Part shown: piece after piece, positions 11,270-22,088 of the stretch | How the letters are laid out: each line of letters starts with the position of its first letter | How positions within the stretch are numbered: position 1 is the stretch's first letter | Assembly (NCBI GenBank): GCA_963575745.1 | Contig: CAUYUJ010007202.1 | Coordinates: 144,501 to 208,500, forward strand | DNA from: Prorocentrum cordatum | Lineage: Eukaryota; Sar; Dinophyceae; Prorocentrales; Prorocentraceae | DNA: 64,000 nt | Direction of reading: 5' to 3' | Translations under genes and position numbers: made by a program | Notes under the pieces: model-generated | The model's database searches: none | What the model was told of the DNA's origin: nothing | Seen by the model: only the letters and a program-made list of their open reading frames with translations

Positions 11270-12480
11270 CCAGACCATCCCACTCAAACCCGTTTCGACC
11301 TCCCCACACACATACACACACCACCCGCAACGAACATCACTTTGCGAGCACACGCGTTTATCAAAATGCGCCAATGATCCAGAATCCCTTGCCAACAGAC
11401 ACACGTGACGAAGTGCACACGACCGCGTCGTCACGCGCGCATGCCGAAATCCGTCGAAAAGCTCAATTTCCGCAACGCATTCAGAATCGAGTGCCCCGAA
11501 AACACATGAAACACACATGGTTTCGTAACATGATTTTCACAACATGACACAAAAAAACGCGCGCTGTTGCGAATTCTACTGGGAACCATATTTATCCAGC
11601 GTGTTCATCCGATGCGACCAAACGGGCCTGTCGCGCGCGCATGCTGGAGACATTCGAATGCCCTTTGCGCGCTTGCTGAGGTGGGCGCGATCCCTGTCAA
11701 CTAATACCATGCCGATCGCGTTCGCTGGCCACGCGCGCATGTCGAGATCTTCCCAAAACCGTCATCACCGACACGTGGACAGCATCATCGCCATCGGGGT
11801 CATCAGCATCGGCACCGCCACTGGCCCTGCCGTGGTCATCGTCATCATCGTCACAAGCATCGCTACGATCATAATCGTATCTGCGGTTGTCAACGTCACC
11901 ATGATACCGCGCCCGCCCGAATCACCGACTCGCACTGAAGTGCCCGCGCGCCAGCGCGGCTTGCGACACGGCCTGGGGAGCCTCCAGCGGTCAGCGCCAC
12001 CGCGGCCGCGTCGGTCGCGCCAGACTAGTTGGCCGCTCTGCGCGCGATTTTGCGCGCGCTAGCGCGGCCACAGCGATGCGACAGCCAGCGCCTAGCAGTC
12101 AACGCAAACGCCGCCACATGGGTGATGTAAACCAAGTTACGGGTGGATGGGTGGGATGATTGCGCGAGCAAGCGAATTGATAACTCACTGCGAACAGAAA
12201 TACAGTGCACCGCATGGACTGGACCACATAGATTGCTACACCCAGACTACTACACATAGATTATACAGCATCTATTGATACACATGTATTGCGCAACGCA
12301 GATTGCACCAAATACATTGCGCCACATGGGTTTCTCCGCATAGGTTCTCCTTTTCCAAAAAGAAACAAGTTCTACCACCCTCCCCCCCCGGGACTTATCG
12401 ACTCCCCAGGAACCGACGCAAAACACATACGATGCTGACCCAATGTCCATCCTACCTTTGAACTCATACTATCCCAGCCA
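11270..12480 (+). repeat. Dispersed repeat R1, copy 3
   Basis: Head with CGCGTCGTCACGCGCGCATG (about 11430), middle with ATCATCGCCATCGGGGTCAT, tail with GGTGGGATGATTGCGCGAGC (about 12150), and end block ATACGATGCTGACCCAATGT (about 12428). Copy 4 follows at once, so these two are near-tandem. Confidence 0.7.
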
Positions 12481-13690
12481 GGCCGGTATCGGACCCCTCA
12501 GTTTCCTGGCACCAAAAATATACGGTGAAATTTTTTGTTCTAGCAAAGCACTTTTCGCGAATCCCTTTTGTAAAACATACACGCGCGCGGCCGCTGCGCG
12601 CGCATGTCGAAATCCTTCCAGCAACACTGTGCGTTCAACAAAAAAACACGTTCGCACCCACGAATTCTGAACAGTCTGCCCGCGCGTCCTTGCCGAATCA
12701 TTCAAAAAAATGGTTTTTCAACGTTCCTGTCAAATCGGGCTTCTTGGGCAGCTTTTGCGCGCACGTCGATCTCACTCAACAACGGTCGCGCGCTTGCCAG
12801 GGCCAAATACCATGCGGGGCACATGCGCGCGGCCACCGCGCGCAGGTCGAAATCATTCCCAACACAGTGTGGTTTCAACAAGTCCAAGACCGAGCTTCAT
12901 GAAACCATACGAATCGTACCATACATCCTCGAACAAAATCTGCGAACAAAAAAAGAACATCATACCCGCGCGCGCGCTTCGAATCCTAAAAACCATCGTT
13001 TGTTTCAACATTTCTGTAATGCGGAATCGTCGACATCGTTCGCACGCCCTTGCGCGCGTGCTGGCGTGGCACGATCCGTGTCGAATAATACCGCGCTGGC
13101 CACTCTAGCGCGTCTGCCGCGCGCGCATGTCGAACTCTTTCCCAAACGTTCATCACCGACGCAAAACCGCCGTCATCGTCACCGGCGTGATCGGCATCGG
13201 CGCCGTCATTGGCTACCCCGTCGTCGCTGTCAGAATCGTCGCCAGCATCGCTACTATCATCGTCGTGTCTACCTTTGTCGACGTTGCCATGATACCGCGC
13301 CCGCCCAAGTCGCCGACTCGCACTGAAGCGCCCCATGGATGCGCCGAGCGGTCAACGCCACCGCGTTCACGCCGGTCGCGCCAAACTAGCTGGCGGCTGC
13401 GCGCGCGAGCATGCGCGGGCTAGCGCGGCCGCGGAGATGCACCAACCAACAACAAGCACTCATCTCAATCGCTTCCGCATGGGTTTTGCAAACCAAGCTG
13501 CGGGTGGGTTGGTGGGATGATTGCGCGAGCAGTGGAGTCGACAACTTCAAGTTCGGCAAGGAGAATTACACAACATTGATTGCACCACCTACAGTATACT
13601 GTTCCACATAGACTGCACCACACAGATTGATCCACATTGATTGCTAGAAACATACTGTTTGGGGTCCACGCTGGCTAACGTCGACGCTAA
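12480..13690 (+). repeat. Dispersed repeat R1, copy 4
   Basis: Head with GCGCGCATGTCGAAATCC near 12598, middle with ATCGTCGTGTCTACC near 13258, tail with GGTGGGATGATTGCGCGAGC near 13512. The least degraded copy together with copy 3. Confidence 0.7.
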
Positions 13691-13790
13691 TAAACGCTAA
13701 GTCGGCGCTTTCTCATCGATTGCCAGACGCTAGCGCAAGCTAGTGCTCTCTAAAGACGGAGCTTCGAGTCCACAGGACTCCCATGAGTTG

Positions 13791-16700
13791 CTAAAGAAGC
13801 CTGCTGGGGTCGCGGTTCCCGATCTTCGAGTCGTCACAGTATTTGTACCTGCGCCGCCAGGACATGTCCATGTCCACTGCCGCGGGATCGTGTCCCTGGG
13901 GCTCGGGGAGCGGCGGAGATCTGTATACCTGCCCGCCCACGCGGGCGGGCACGAATCCATGTCCACCACTACTCGAGGGCCCAAGGCACGACTCCGAAGC
14001 TGTGGGCGCGGACACATTCAGGCGAAGGCATACCACATCTCCTTGCCCGCGGCGTCGTGGCGCTGGACCCCTGCCCGTCGGGCGCCAGCGGTCCACAGGC
14101 ACCGGCCCGGGCCAGCTGGACCCTCGGCCCAGGGCTGGGGCACACGCCCGGGGCGAGGTGGCACGCCACGGCAGCTCCAGGTCGGTCCCCGAACTGAAAC
14201 AGGGCTAGGATCGGGACGAATCGCTCCCAGAGCGTTCCGGAGCGCTCTGGAGCGGCCGCGGCGCCCGATGCATCCTCCAAACCCGCCGATCCTCGGAGAT
14301 TTCGAGTCATCCCGATCCGATGTTGCCCCGATCTTCGCGTCGCTTTGCGCCCTCCCCGGGGTGCAGTGCGCACCAGCTCTCCAGGCCGCGCCCGGCCGTG
14401 GCGACGCGGGGGCCGCCCGGAGGCCCACGGCCGTGGTCTCCGCTCGCCCCCCCCTGGCCGGCGCGGCGGGGAAGGCCCGCGCGCCCTGCCCGGGGGGCCC
14501 CAGGGCTGGCCCTGGCGAACGAACAACACAGGAGGAGGAGGAGGAGGAGGAGGAGGAGGAGGAGGAGGAGGAGGAGGGAGGGGGAGCAGGAGGAGGAGGA
14601 GGAGGAGGAGGAGGAGGAGGAGGAGGAGGAGGAGGAGGAGGAGGAGGAGGAGGAGGAGGAGGAGGAGGAGGAGGAGGAGAGGGGGGGGCCCAGGGCTGGC
14701 CATACCCATAGGGAGGTCGGAGGAAGAAGGACTGGCTGTGGGTCTGGGTGCGGGTTGTCGGACCCCTGGGGGGGCTCCCGATCGAGCGGGGACCCCCATC
14801 CGACAACACGCACCCATAGCTCATTCCGTCCCCCCATGGGTATGGGTGCGTTTTGATCGTTCGTCAGGCCCAGAGCCGGGGCCGGCGTGGGTGTCGGCAG
14901 CTGGCGCCCCCTCGCCTTTGATGCGGGCCACCAGCTCGTCCTTCTCGTCCCAGCCCTGCCCGCCGGCCGTGGCCGTGCTCTGGTCCCGGTCTTCGTATGT
15001 CGACCGGAAGAGCTCGATGTAGCGGCCCTGGATCTCCTGCTTCTGCTTCTCCGCCAGCGCCCTCTCGGCGGCGCCCTTCGACGGGAAGACGACGAAGGCC
15101 TCGCCGGTAGACTTGCCATCCGACGTGCGGCCCAGGGACACCATCGACCTGTCCACCCCGTACTCCCGTACAAACTCCACCACTTCCTTCCAAGAAGAAA
15201 GCACTGCATAAGCATAAACTGTCGGAGGTCCACGCGGATTTCTTGGATCGGCGATGGAACCCCGTAGCGGCATCTCCAGCGCCGCCACTGTCGCGCTCCG
15301 CACGCCCAGGAGTGGGTCCAGTGCCGAGCCAAGAAATCCGCGCGGAGCTTCGAAAGTTCATGCTTATTGAGCATCGTGCATTCGACCCCTATGATCCCCA
15401 ACGGCGTGGCCTGGGCCCCACTGGCCGATTTACGCCCCTAGACCCTAGACGGGTTTCGAGGGATATACCCCCAACTGGGGGGGTGAGATGGTGGGGGTCT
15501 GTATGGGGATGGGGATGCGGATAAACGATGGGGGTCGGCTAAACGATACTGACTGACGCAGCGCTTTTGCTATTCGACAAGTCCTCCACCGCGCACTGGA
15601 ACGGCACCCCCCGGAGCCGCAGGACGCGGCCATCGCTGGCGATCTGGACCACCGCCTTCTCGGGCGACAGGCCTTGCTCGTAGGCCTTGAGGAAGTTCCG
15701 TATGGACTCCGCGGTGTGGCGCTGGGGGTCCCTGGTGCCCATCTGCAGGGCGTCGCAGTACGCCTCCCAGTACTCCTTCCCGGTGCTGCTGCTTCGCTGG
15801 ATGAACTTCACGTTCGCGACGAGCTGCTCCTTCATGCCCTCGCCAGTCGCGGAGGCCGAGCCGCTGGCGACCTCGGCGGAGAAGCCCCCCTGGGTGCCCT
15901 GCTTCAGCTCGTCGGTGCTCGACCTGAAGAGCTCAATGTAGCGCCCGCTGATCTCCTGCTTCTGCATGACCTCGATCGCCTTCTCGGCCAGGTCGGTCGT
16001 GTCGAAGACGACGTAGGCCTGCCCCGTCTTGCGGCCGTCGGGCCCGAACCCCAGGAACACCTGCGACTGGTTCACCTTTTGTGCATCGCTATTAGATCCC
16101 TGTCCCCACAGGCGCGGCCTGGGCCCAACTGGCCGATTCACCCTACCTAAGTGGGGATACCGGCTGCTCCCTACGCTGGCCATCGCTCGGACGTCCATTC
16201 CCTGTGTTCTTTGGTCGGTTTCGTGCGTGGCTTTTTCGCCGAATGATCAAGGATGCTCCTCGATGGTCCTCGTCGCAGGAAAAATGCACACGCCCGAGCG
16301 ATGCCAGGTACGGGTTCCGAGAGGCCTATCCCCAACCAGGGCAGTGTGCTGGCGAGGCTGAGGTGCCGTGGCCCTGCGGGGATGGGGACAGGTTCCTTGA
16401 GATCTGACGGTGCAAAAAAGAACACCACCGAGAAGACACGACCGGAACCCTAGACCCAATCTTTCTGCGTACTTGCTTCGAGTCGGATCGAGCTGCGAGG
16501 GTCCCCGGGCTCCAACCGTGGGAAAACGCCGGTTGTGCAAAAACTGCAGCGCCAGGATCTCAGGGTTGAGTATTGCCGAAACCTGGAAGTCTGCCAGGAA
16601 GGCCACCACTTCCTCGACGCCGGCCTGGAACGGCACCCCCCGGAGCCGCACGACGCGGCCGTCGGTGCCGTCGAGCTCGGGCGCCTGCGGCTCCTCGCCC

Positions 16701-17542
16701 CTGTCGTAGGCCTCGAGGAAGTTCGCCATGGACTCCACGCTGTGCCTGTGAGGGGCAACGATGGGGGGGGACGGGTGTGAGGGGGGGTGCGTCGACATCG
16801 AGTGGCAGATCCATCGCCCATCTGTCATCGATGCATCGTCGACGCAGACCCTCCCGCGCATCGTCTCTACATTGTCGATGCGTCGCCCTGATGTCAACGA
16901 TGCATCGTTTCAACCGTTCGAGGTCTACGCATCCCCCCCTTGTGCCTTTTCCGTATACCCCCCGTCGCTGCCCCCGAGCCTGAGGGGGTCGCGGTTGCCC
17001 GTGCGGACCTTGTCGCAGTACGCCTCCCACCGCGCCCTGCCATCCTGGCTGCTGCGCTGGATGCCCTTCACGCGCTGCACGAGCGCCTCCTTCCTGGCGG
17101 TCTCGCTGTCCGCCGCGCCCAGCATGTGCGTGTTCTCGGCCATCTCTTCCTCGTTCGACCTGAAGAGCTCGATGTATCTGCCGCCGATCTCCTTCTTCTG
17201 CATCTCGTCCAGGGCTCTCATGGCCACCCCCGCGTCGCTGAAGACGACGAAGGCCTCCCCTGTCCTTCGGCCGTCTGCGGAGTAGCCCATGCGCACGCAG
17301 CTCTCGTCTACGCCGTAGTCCGAGAGGAAGGACACGACGTCCACCGTGCTCCCCTGGAAGGGCACACCGCGCAGCCGGAGCACGCGGCAATCCGTCGAGG
17401 CCTTCGCGATGGGCACCTCTGGCGGCTCCCCGCGCTCGTAGGCCTCCAGGAAAATCCGCATGGACTCCACAGAGTGCTTGTTCGGGTCACGGTTGCCGGT
17501 GCGCGTGACGTCGCAGTACTGATACCAGCGCTCCTTGCCCTC
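13791..17542 (-). CDS. Tandem RRM protein, hnRNP H/F (quasi-RRM) type; five or more exons, 5' end not found
   Basis: Likely a nuclear or cytoplasmic RNA-binding protein of the hnRNP H/F/GRSF1/ESRP kind. Exons in transcript order: 17542-16980, 16745-16583, 16075-15579 or 15580, 15182 to about 14916, and about 13848-13791. Each module runs YC..(V)..GNRDP, HSVESM.xFLEAYERG, then an RRM with RNP2-like RLRGVPFQ and RNP1-like GEAFVVF, then EIxGRYIELFRS and a helix ending WEAYCD. Three RRMs are seen: RRM1 whole in exon 1, RRM2 split over exons 2/3, RRM3 split over exons 3/4. A fourth module start (YKYCDDSKIGNRDP) is in the last exon. An in-frame TAG lies at 13793-13791, but CAG-GC just before it could also be a donor. 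Junction 1/2 (CAG-GC / CAG-GC) and junction 2/3 (AG-GT / AG-GT) keep frame. Junction 3/4 needs a non-canonical site, and junction 4/5 is unresolved. The 5' exon edge and any N-terminal exons are unknown. RNA target not predictable. Confidence 0.75.
14530..14682 (+). repeat. (GGA)n tract inside the last RRM-gene intron
   Basis: About 150 bases of GGA on plus, which is TCC on the strand of the RRM gene. It lies in the intron between the exons ending near 14916 and starting near 13848. The flanks carry GGGGGGCCCCAGGGCTGGCC on both sides (about 14495 and 14684), as a direct repeat. Confidence 0.9.
15208..15367. mobile_element. Small TIR element, family M3, in RRM-gene intron
   Basis: About 50 bp at the left end (ATAAGCATAAACTGTCGG onward) is the imperfect reverse complement of the right end. 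The shared inner word is CGCGGATTTCTTGG (left) and CCAAGAAATCCGCG (right). Total 160 bp, no coding capacity, lying wholly within the intron between RRM exons 3 and 4. A second copy is at 52336-52489. Confidence 0.7.
16178..16305 (-). mobile_element. Small TIR element, family M2, in RRM-gene intron
   Basis: Left end GGCCATCGCTCGGACGT; right end reads GGCATCGCTCGGGCGTG when reverse-complemented. The 128-bp interior matches 32990-33115 in the opposite orientation over its whole length. It sits in the intron between RRM exons 2 and 3. Confidence 0.75.
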
Positions 17543-17850
17543 CTGGTCCGGCGGGGCTCCCCAGAGATAGCCCCGGCTGACCCCAACGCAGGGGAGGAGG
17601 GGGGGGGCAAGACGCAGGGGAGGCCAAGAGGCAGGCGTCCAAGAAGGGGGTTCGCAAACCACGGCCCGAGGCATGTGCGCGGACTGGGGATTGGGAGGGC
17701 CTGGCCACGAGATCCCCCCGTGGTCCTCTCCCCCCCTCTCGTGGCGGACGGCAGAGGTGGATAGACCAGGGGCAGGCGGCGTTACGCGCATTCGCCCAGG
17801 AGCCTCGTCGAAGGCATGGGCGATCGGAGGCTCTGGACACGTGTACCCCC

Positions 17851-18032
17851 ATGCAGTCGGGGCGTTGACCTAAGGAACCCTAAATACGGAACGAGGCCCC
17901 TTTTTTCCATAAGTTAACCTTCGATCTCCCATCGAAAACATAAGAAAAACCTGAGGCAAGCTGCGAAACAATTAGGGAACACGGAGCCCCTTCGCAACAA
18001 AAAGGGTTCCTTCTTCAGGGCCCCGACTGTAT
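17851..18032 (-). mobile_element. Small TIR element, family M1, copy 1
   Basis: Right end reads ATACAGTCGGGGCCCTGA on the minus strand; left end is ATGCAGTCGGGGCGTTGA. Length 182 bp. It is clearly homologous end to end with 30757-30935 and 57767-57946; shared inner words include AACTTATGGAAAAAAGGGGC and GCCTCGTTCC. It lies just upstream of RRM exon 1, probably in the preceding intron. Confidence 0.8.
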
Positions 18033-18036
18033 CCGA

Positions 18037-18600
18037 CTTTGCGAAAAAAATGCACGCATCGGAAAAAGTCGCGACCGAAGCCCCGAGCCCCGTGATTCTG
18101 CGCCCTGTCTCGAGCCGGATCGACCTGTGAGGGTCCCGGGGCCCGAGGCCGGGCGAAGACGCCCGCTGGGAAAAAATCGCATCGCCAGGATCTGCGGGGA
18201 GCTACTCGCCCCTATCTGAAGGGGCCCTGGGACACACACACACACACATAAATACACACAAATAAAAAGATGCCCCAAATTTTCCTATATTTTCATGGTT
18301 TCTGTCTTCCCCCCAATTCCCATATTTTCCCATATTTTCTTTGGAATCGACGATTAATTGTGTCTGTTTGTTTTTTCCCCTCCTGACTATCGTCGCCTCC
18401 GACCCCTCTCCCTGGACGCCCCCCACCACGGGGGCATGGCCCAGCGCTGTCCGGCGGCGCACCCAGGCCCGGGGGGCGCCCAGGGTGCGCAGGCGAAGGC
18501 CGGACTCCTCGGGCCTGGTAGAAGAAAGGCCAGCCTTAGGTCGGGCGTGTACTCCTACAGGCGGATTTTGAATGAAAAATAAAAACGGAAAGAGACATAC
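18037..18600. other. No gene; partial duplicate of an RRM-gene intron, plus (CA)n
   Basis: 18109-18212 (GAGCCGGATCGA... CGCATCGCCAGGATCT) resembles 16477-16570 (GAGTCGGATCGA... CAGCGCCAGGATCT) in the RRM-gene intron. This suggests a duplicated module or intron remnant. 18232-18262 is (CA)n with ACAAATA; 18284-18340 repeats CCATATTTTC. No convincing exon. Confidence 0.45.
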
Positions 18601-18643
18601 ATATATATATATATATACACATATACATAGTTATATAGATGTA

Positions 18644-18684
18644 CTAGAGCCACGCGCGCGCTTCGCGCGCGCTCAGGTTCTGGT
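18644..18684. repeat. GCGCGC hairpin next to a TA tract, copy 2
   Basis: CTAGAGCC ... GCGCGCGCTTCGCGCGCGC ... GGTTCTGG, just after ATATATAT runs at 18600-18640. It matches the arrangement at 1262-1505. Confidence 0.6.
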
Positions 18685-18733
18685 CACGGCTGCGCCGCGT
18701 GTGTTGCTGCTCTCGTTTTCGCTCGTGTGATCC

Positions 18734-18872
18734 TCGACGACGACGACGTCGACGACGACAGGGGCGGCGACGAGTGACGACGAAGACGACGACGATGACG
18801 ACGACGACGATCACGACGACGACGACGACGACCGCCACCACTACGACGACGACGACGACGTCGACGACCCCT
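18734..18872. repeat. (GAC)n microsatellite
   Basis: Nearly uninterrupted GAC triplets with short GGCGAC and CACCAC breaks; all frames are homopolymeric. Confidence 0.95.
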
Positions 18873-18899
18873 GGAGTGGCCCCGAGGTCCGGACAATTT

Positions 18900-19387
18900 C
18901 CATAGGCCCGGAGTTTCGTCCTAATGTTTGACGGTCCCAGGGCCCGTTGGGGGCGTCAGGATGCCGAGAGTTGTCCGGAAGCTTCGGGATCGGCCAGAGT
19001 ACCTCAGGGCCTCTGGGGGGAGGGCTCTCGGGAGCCTCTGGGGGCCTCCTGGCGGACCTGTGGGGCCAGCGTGGGTTTTGTTTCGGGGGCTCTTGAAGGT
19101 TTCTTGGGGTCTCCCGGGTGCTTTTTGGGGAGGATGGTTCGAAATGTCGGGTGGGGTACCCCTCTGGGCTGTGTGGGGAAGCTGTCCCGGGGCCCTCTGG
19201 GACCGTCTTGGGGGCCTCCTGGACAGTCGAGGGCCCCTCTTGAGCCGTCTTGGAGGCCTCTGGGAACTCTCTTTGGCCGTTTTGGAACGATCTGGTCGGC
19301 TTCCGGGGCCGTCTTCGACGCGGTCGACGCCGAAGCGGCGAATATCGTAAAAATGCACGTTTCCCGGAGGGGAATGGAGCCATTTTT
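18900..19387. repeat. G-rich degenerate repeat upstream of composite element 2
   Basis: Words such as CTCTGGGGGCCTCCTGG and GCCGTCTTCGACGCGGTCGA. GGTCGACGCCGAAGCGG near 19322 recurs near 21356, on the far side of the composite element. The left flank of copy 1 has the same style. No gene. Confidence 0.6.
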
Positions 19388-19504
19388 ACCTAACAGCGAA
19401 GACTGATAGGTTTCTAGTAGTGTCAAAAGAGAGCATCTTGACTCCCCAGGGGGGTCTGGGCGGGTGCCGGGGAAAACCCGCGGAAGTCGTTTTAAGCAAA
19501 CAGT

Positions 19505-20003
19505 TACACACTTCGTGGTCTTCGAGGTCCCAGAACTCCATTTCTGGGCTTGATTTTGAATGCCCAAAGCCAACTGTAGGCCACTTCGTGGTCTTCGAGT
19601 TCCCAGAACTCCATTCCTGGGCTTGATTTTGAATGCTCGGAGCCAACTGTAGGCCACTTCGTGGTCTTCGAGTTCCAAGAATTCCATTCCTGGGCATGAT
19701 TTTGAATGCCCAGAGCCAACTGTAGGCCACTTCGTGGTCTTCGAGTTCCCAGAACTCCATTCCTGGGCATGATTTTGAATGCTCGGAGCCAACTGTAGGC
19801 CACTTCGTGGTCTTCGAGTTCCCAGAATTCCATTCCTGGGCATGATTTTGAATGTGTGGAGCCAACTGTAGGCCACTTCGTGCTCTTCGAATTCCCAGAA
19901 CTCCATTCCTGGGCATGATTTTGAATGCCCGGAGACATCTGCAGGCCACTTCGTGTTCTTCGAGTTCCCAGAACTCCATTCCCGGGCCCCATTTTGAATG
20001 CTG
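19505..20003 (+). repeat. 73-bp tandem repeat array B
   Basis: Six to seven units of the 73-bp repeat. Most units here carry CCTGGGCATGATTTTGAATG in place of CCGGGCCACATTTTGAATG, so this array has diverged as a group from array A. Confidence 0.9.
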
Positions 20004-20870
20004 AGGCAAGCTGAGGCTCAGGCTGATGCAGGCTGAGGCTGAGGCAGGCTGAGGCTGAGGCTGAGGCTGATGCAGGCTGAGGCTGAGGCTGAGGCAGGCT
20101 GAGGCCGAGGCTGAGGCTGAGGCTGATGCAGGCTGAAGCTGAGGCAGGCTGAGGCTGAGGCTCAGGCTGATGCAGGCTGAGGCTGAGGCAGGCTGAGGCT
20201 GAGGCCGAGGCTGAAGGCAGACTGAGGCTGAGGCTGAAGCAGGCTGAGGCTGAGGCTGAGGCAGGCTGAGGCTGAGGCTGAGGCAGGCTGATGCTGAGGC
20301 AGGCTGAGGCTGAGGCTGAGGCTCATGCAGGCTGAGGCTGAGGCAGCCTGAGGCTGAGGCCGAGGCTGAAGGCAGACTGAGGCTGAGGCTGAAGCAGGCT
20401 GAGGCTGAGGCTGAGGCAGGCTGAGGCTGAGGCTGAGGCAGGCTGATGCTGAGGCAGGCTGAGGCTGAGGCTGAGGCTGATGCAGGCTGAGGCTGAGGCA
20501 GGCTGAGGCTGAGGCCGAGGCTGAAGGCAGACTGATGCTGAGGCTGAAGCAGGCTGAGGCTGAGGCTGAGGCAGGCTGAGGCTGAGGCCGAGGCTGAGGC
20601 AGGCTGAGGCTGAGGCTGAGGCTGATGCAGGCTGAGGCTGAGGCAGGCTGAGGCTGAGGCCGAGGCTGAAGGCAGACTGAGGCTGAGGCTGAAGCAGGCT
20701 GAGGCTGAGGCTGAGGCAGGCTGAGGCTGAGGATGAGGCAGGCTGATGGCTGAGGCAGGCTGAGGCTGAGGCTGAGGCTGAGGCAGGCTGAGGCTGAGGC
20801 TGAGGCTGAGGCAGGCTGAGGCTGAGGCTGAGCAGGCTGAGGCTGAGGCTGAGGCTGAGGCTGAGGCTGT
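20004..20870 (+). repeat. (GGCTGA)n satellite
   Basis: Hexamer GGCTGA with periodic GCAGGC, GGCCGA and GGCTGATGCAGGCT variants, including a higher-order period marked by GCCGAGGCTGAAGGCAGACT. Its reverse complement is at 22225-22512. The Ala/Ser/Gln-rich minus-strand frame is not a gene. Confidence 0.95.
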
Positions 20871-21014
20871 GACTGCGACTGCCGTTGCCACTGCGACTGT
20901 CATCGCGAATGCGACTGCGACTGCGAGAACAGCAGAATTCTACAACTGGATTCTCATCTGAATCTTAAGGGGAATGCTTCCAGATATGCTCCTACACATC
21001 GCTGTTAGGTTGCT

Positions 21015-22080
21015 TTGCCGGGATAATGCTTCTGAAAGCACTCTTTTTGGGGGACTCTTGGGCCGTCGTGGGGGCTCCCGGAGGCCGCCTTATCGTCGGC
21101 GTGTTGGAGCGACAATTTGGGGATTCTGGACCTTCGTGGACGTTTGGAGACCTCCTGGCACTCTCGGGTGGCGTTTCGGGGCTGTGTGGGTCTGTCTCGG
21201 GGGGGCCCCAGAGGCCCCCCGGGGCCTTTTGGGACAGTCTTGGGGGGCCTCCTGGATAGTCGGGGGCCCCTGTTAAGCTGCCTTGGAGGCCTCTTGGAAC
21301 TCTCTTTGGCTGTTTTGGGGCGTTCTTGTCGGCTCCTGGGGCCGTCTTCGACGCGGTCGACGCCGAAGCGGTGAACATCGTACATATGTAAGTTTTCCGA
21401 GAAATGGGGCCATTTTTGTTTCTGGAGGTGCTCTCGGGAGTCCTCTTGGGTGACTCTTAGGCCGTCGTGGAGGTTCCTGGAGGCCGTCCTGGCGGCCTCT
21501 GCGGAAAAGTGCCTGGGGCTGCCGCGCAGCGTGGGGATGCAGAACAGGCTGCATGGGGAGAAACGTGGAAAAAAACTATGGGAAAATCGAGTGTGTGAGC
21601 TTCGGGGAGCTTCTGGAGGCCTCTAGGAGGCCTGTGGGGAACCTGGGGCACCAGGCGGGAGCAGCCCCTGGAGCTCCCTGCAACCTCTTGGGGCTCTGGT
21701 GGCTCCGGGCCGCCGAGCCCTTGTAAAAGTAAAGGGAAATAAGGCCCCGGGCACCCAATGCGCCGCCGAGGTCCACGGGCGTGACCCGCCCGGCGGCCCA
21801 CGGTGCTCTGGTGGCTCCGGGTGGCCGACACTCTGAAAAAACAGTGAAAGTAACGCCCCGGGCCCCACATGCCCCGCCGAGGTGCCTGTGCGGGGCCCGG
21901 GCCACGTCCCCTGAGGCTCTGGTGGCTCTGGGTGGCCGAAACCGTGTAAAAACACAAGGCAAGGAAGGCCCGGGGCCCCTCATACCCCGCCGAGGTCCCT
22001 CGGCGGGACCCACCCGGCCACGTCACCCGGTAAAATCGTGCAAAAAACAAAAAGAGCTTCATGTGGCTATAATTATCCCG
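21015..22080. repeat. G-rich repeat and a ~113-bp tandem repeat, no gene
   Basis: 21030-21500 is the right-flank CTTGGG-type repeat. At 21690-22030 the block GGTGGCTC(C/T)GGG(C/T) recurs at about 21697, 21810 and 21922 with AAAA-rich spacers, a period of about 113 bp. A single relative of this block is at 6113-6175. No protein-like frame. Confidence 0.65.
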
Positions 22081-22088
22081 GCAAAGCA

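Larger units (their letters stand above)
19388..21010 (+). mobile_element. TIR-bounded composite repeat element, copy 2
   Basis: Begins ACCTAACAGCGA (19388-19399) and ends with the reverse complement (20999-21010). Order as in copy 1: lead with GATAGGTTTCTAGT, 73-bp array (19505-20003), microsatellite (here GGCTGA, 20004-20870), then the conserved core of about 140-165 bp with GACTGCCGTTGCC and ATCTTAAGGGGAATGC. Total 1623 bp against 1555 bp for copy 1. The central microsatellite type differs while the ends and core are nearly identical. Confidence 0.65.

Noticed and set aside
12960-13000. GCGCGCTTCGAATCC as a tRNA T-loop
   Set aside because: No acceptor stem, D-arm or anticodon arm can be placed around it; it is part of repeat R1.
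19386-20903. 505-residue minus-strand open frame rich in Ser/Ala/Gln/Pro with a WPTVGSEHSK repeat
   Set aside because: It is the translation of the GGCTGA satellite and the 73-bp array. The 73-bp unit shifts frame every copy, and the same arrays are open in other frames.
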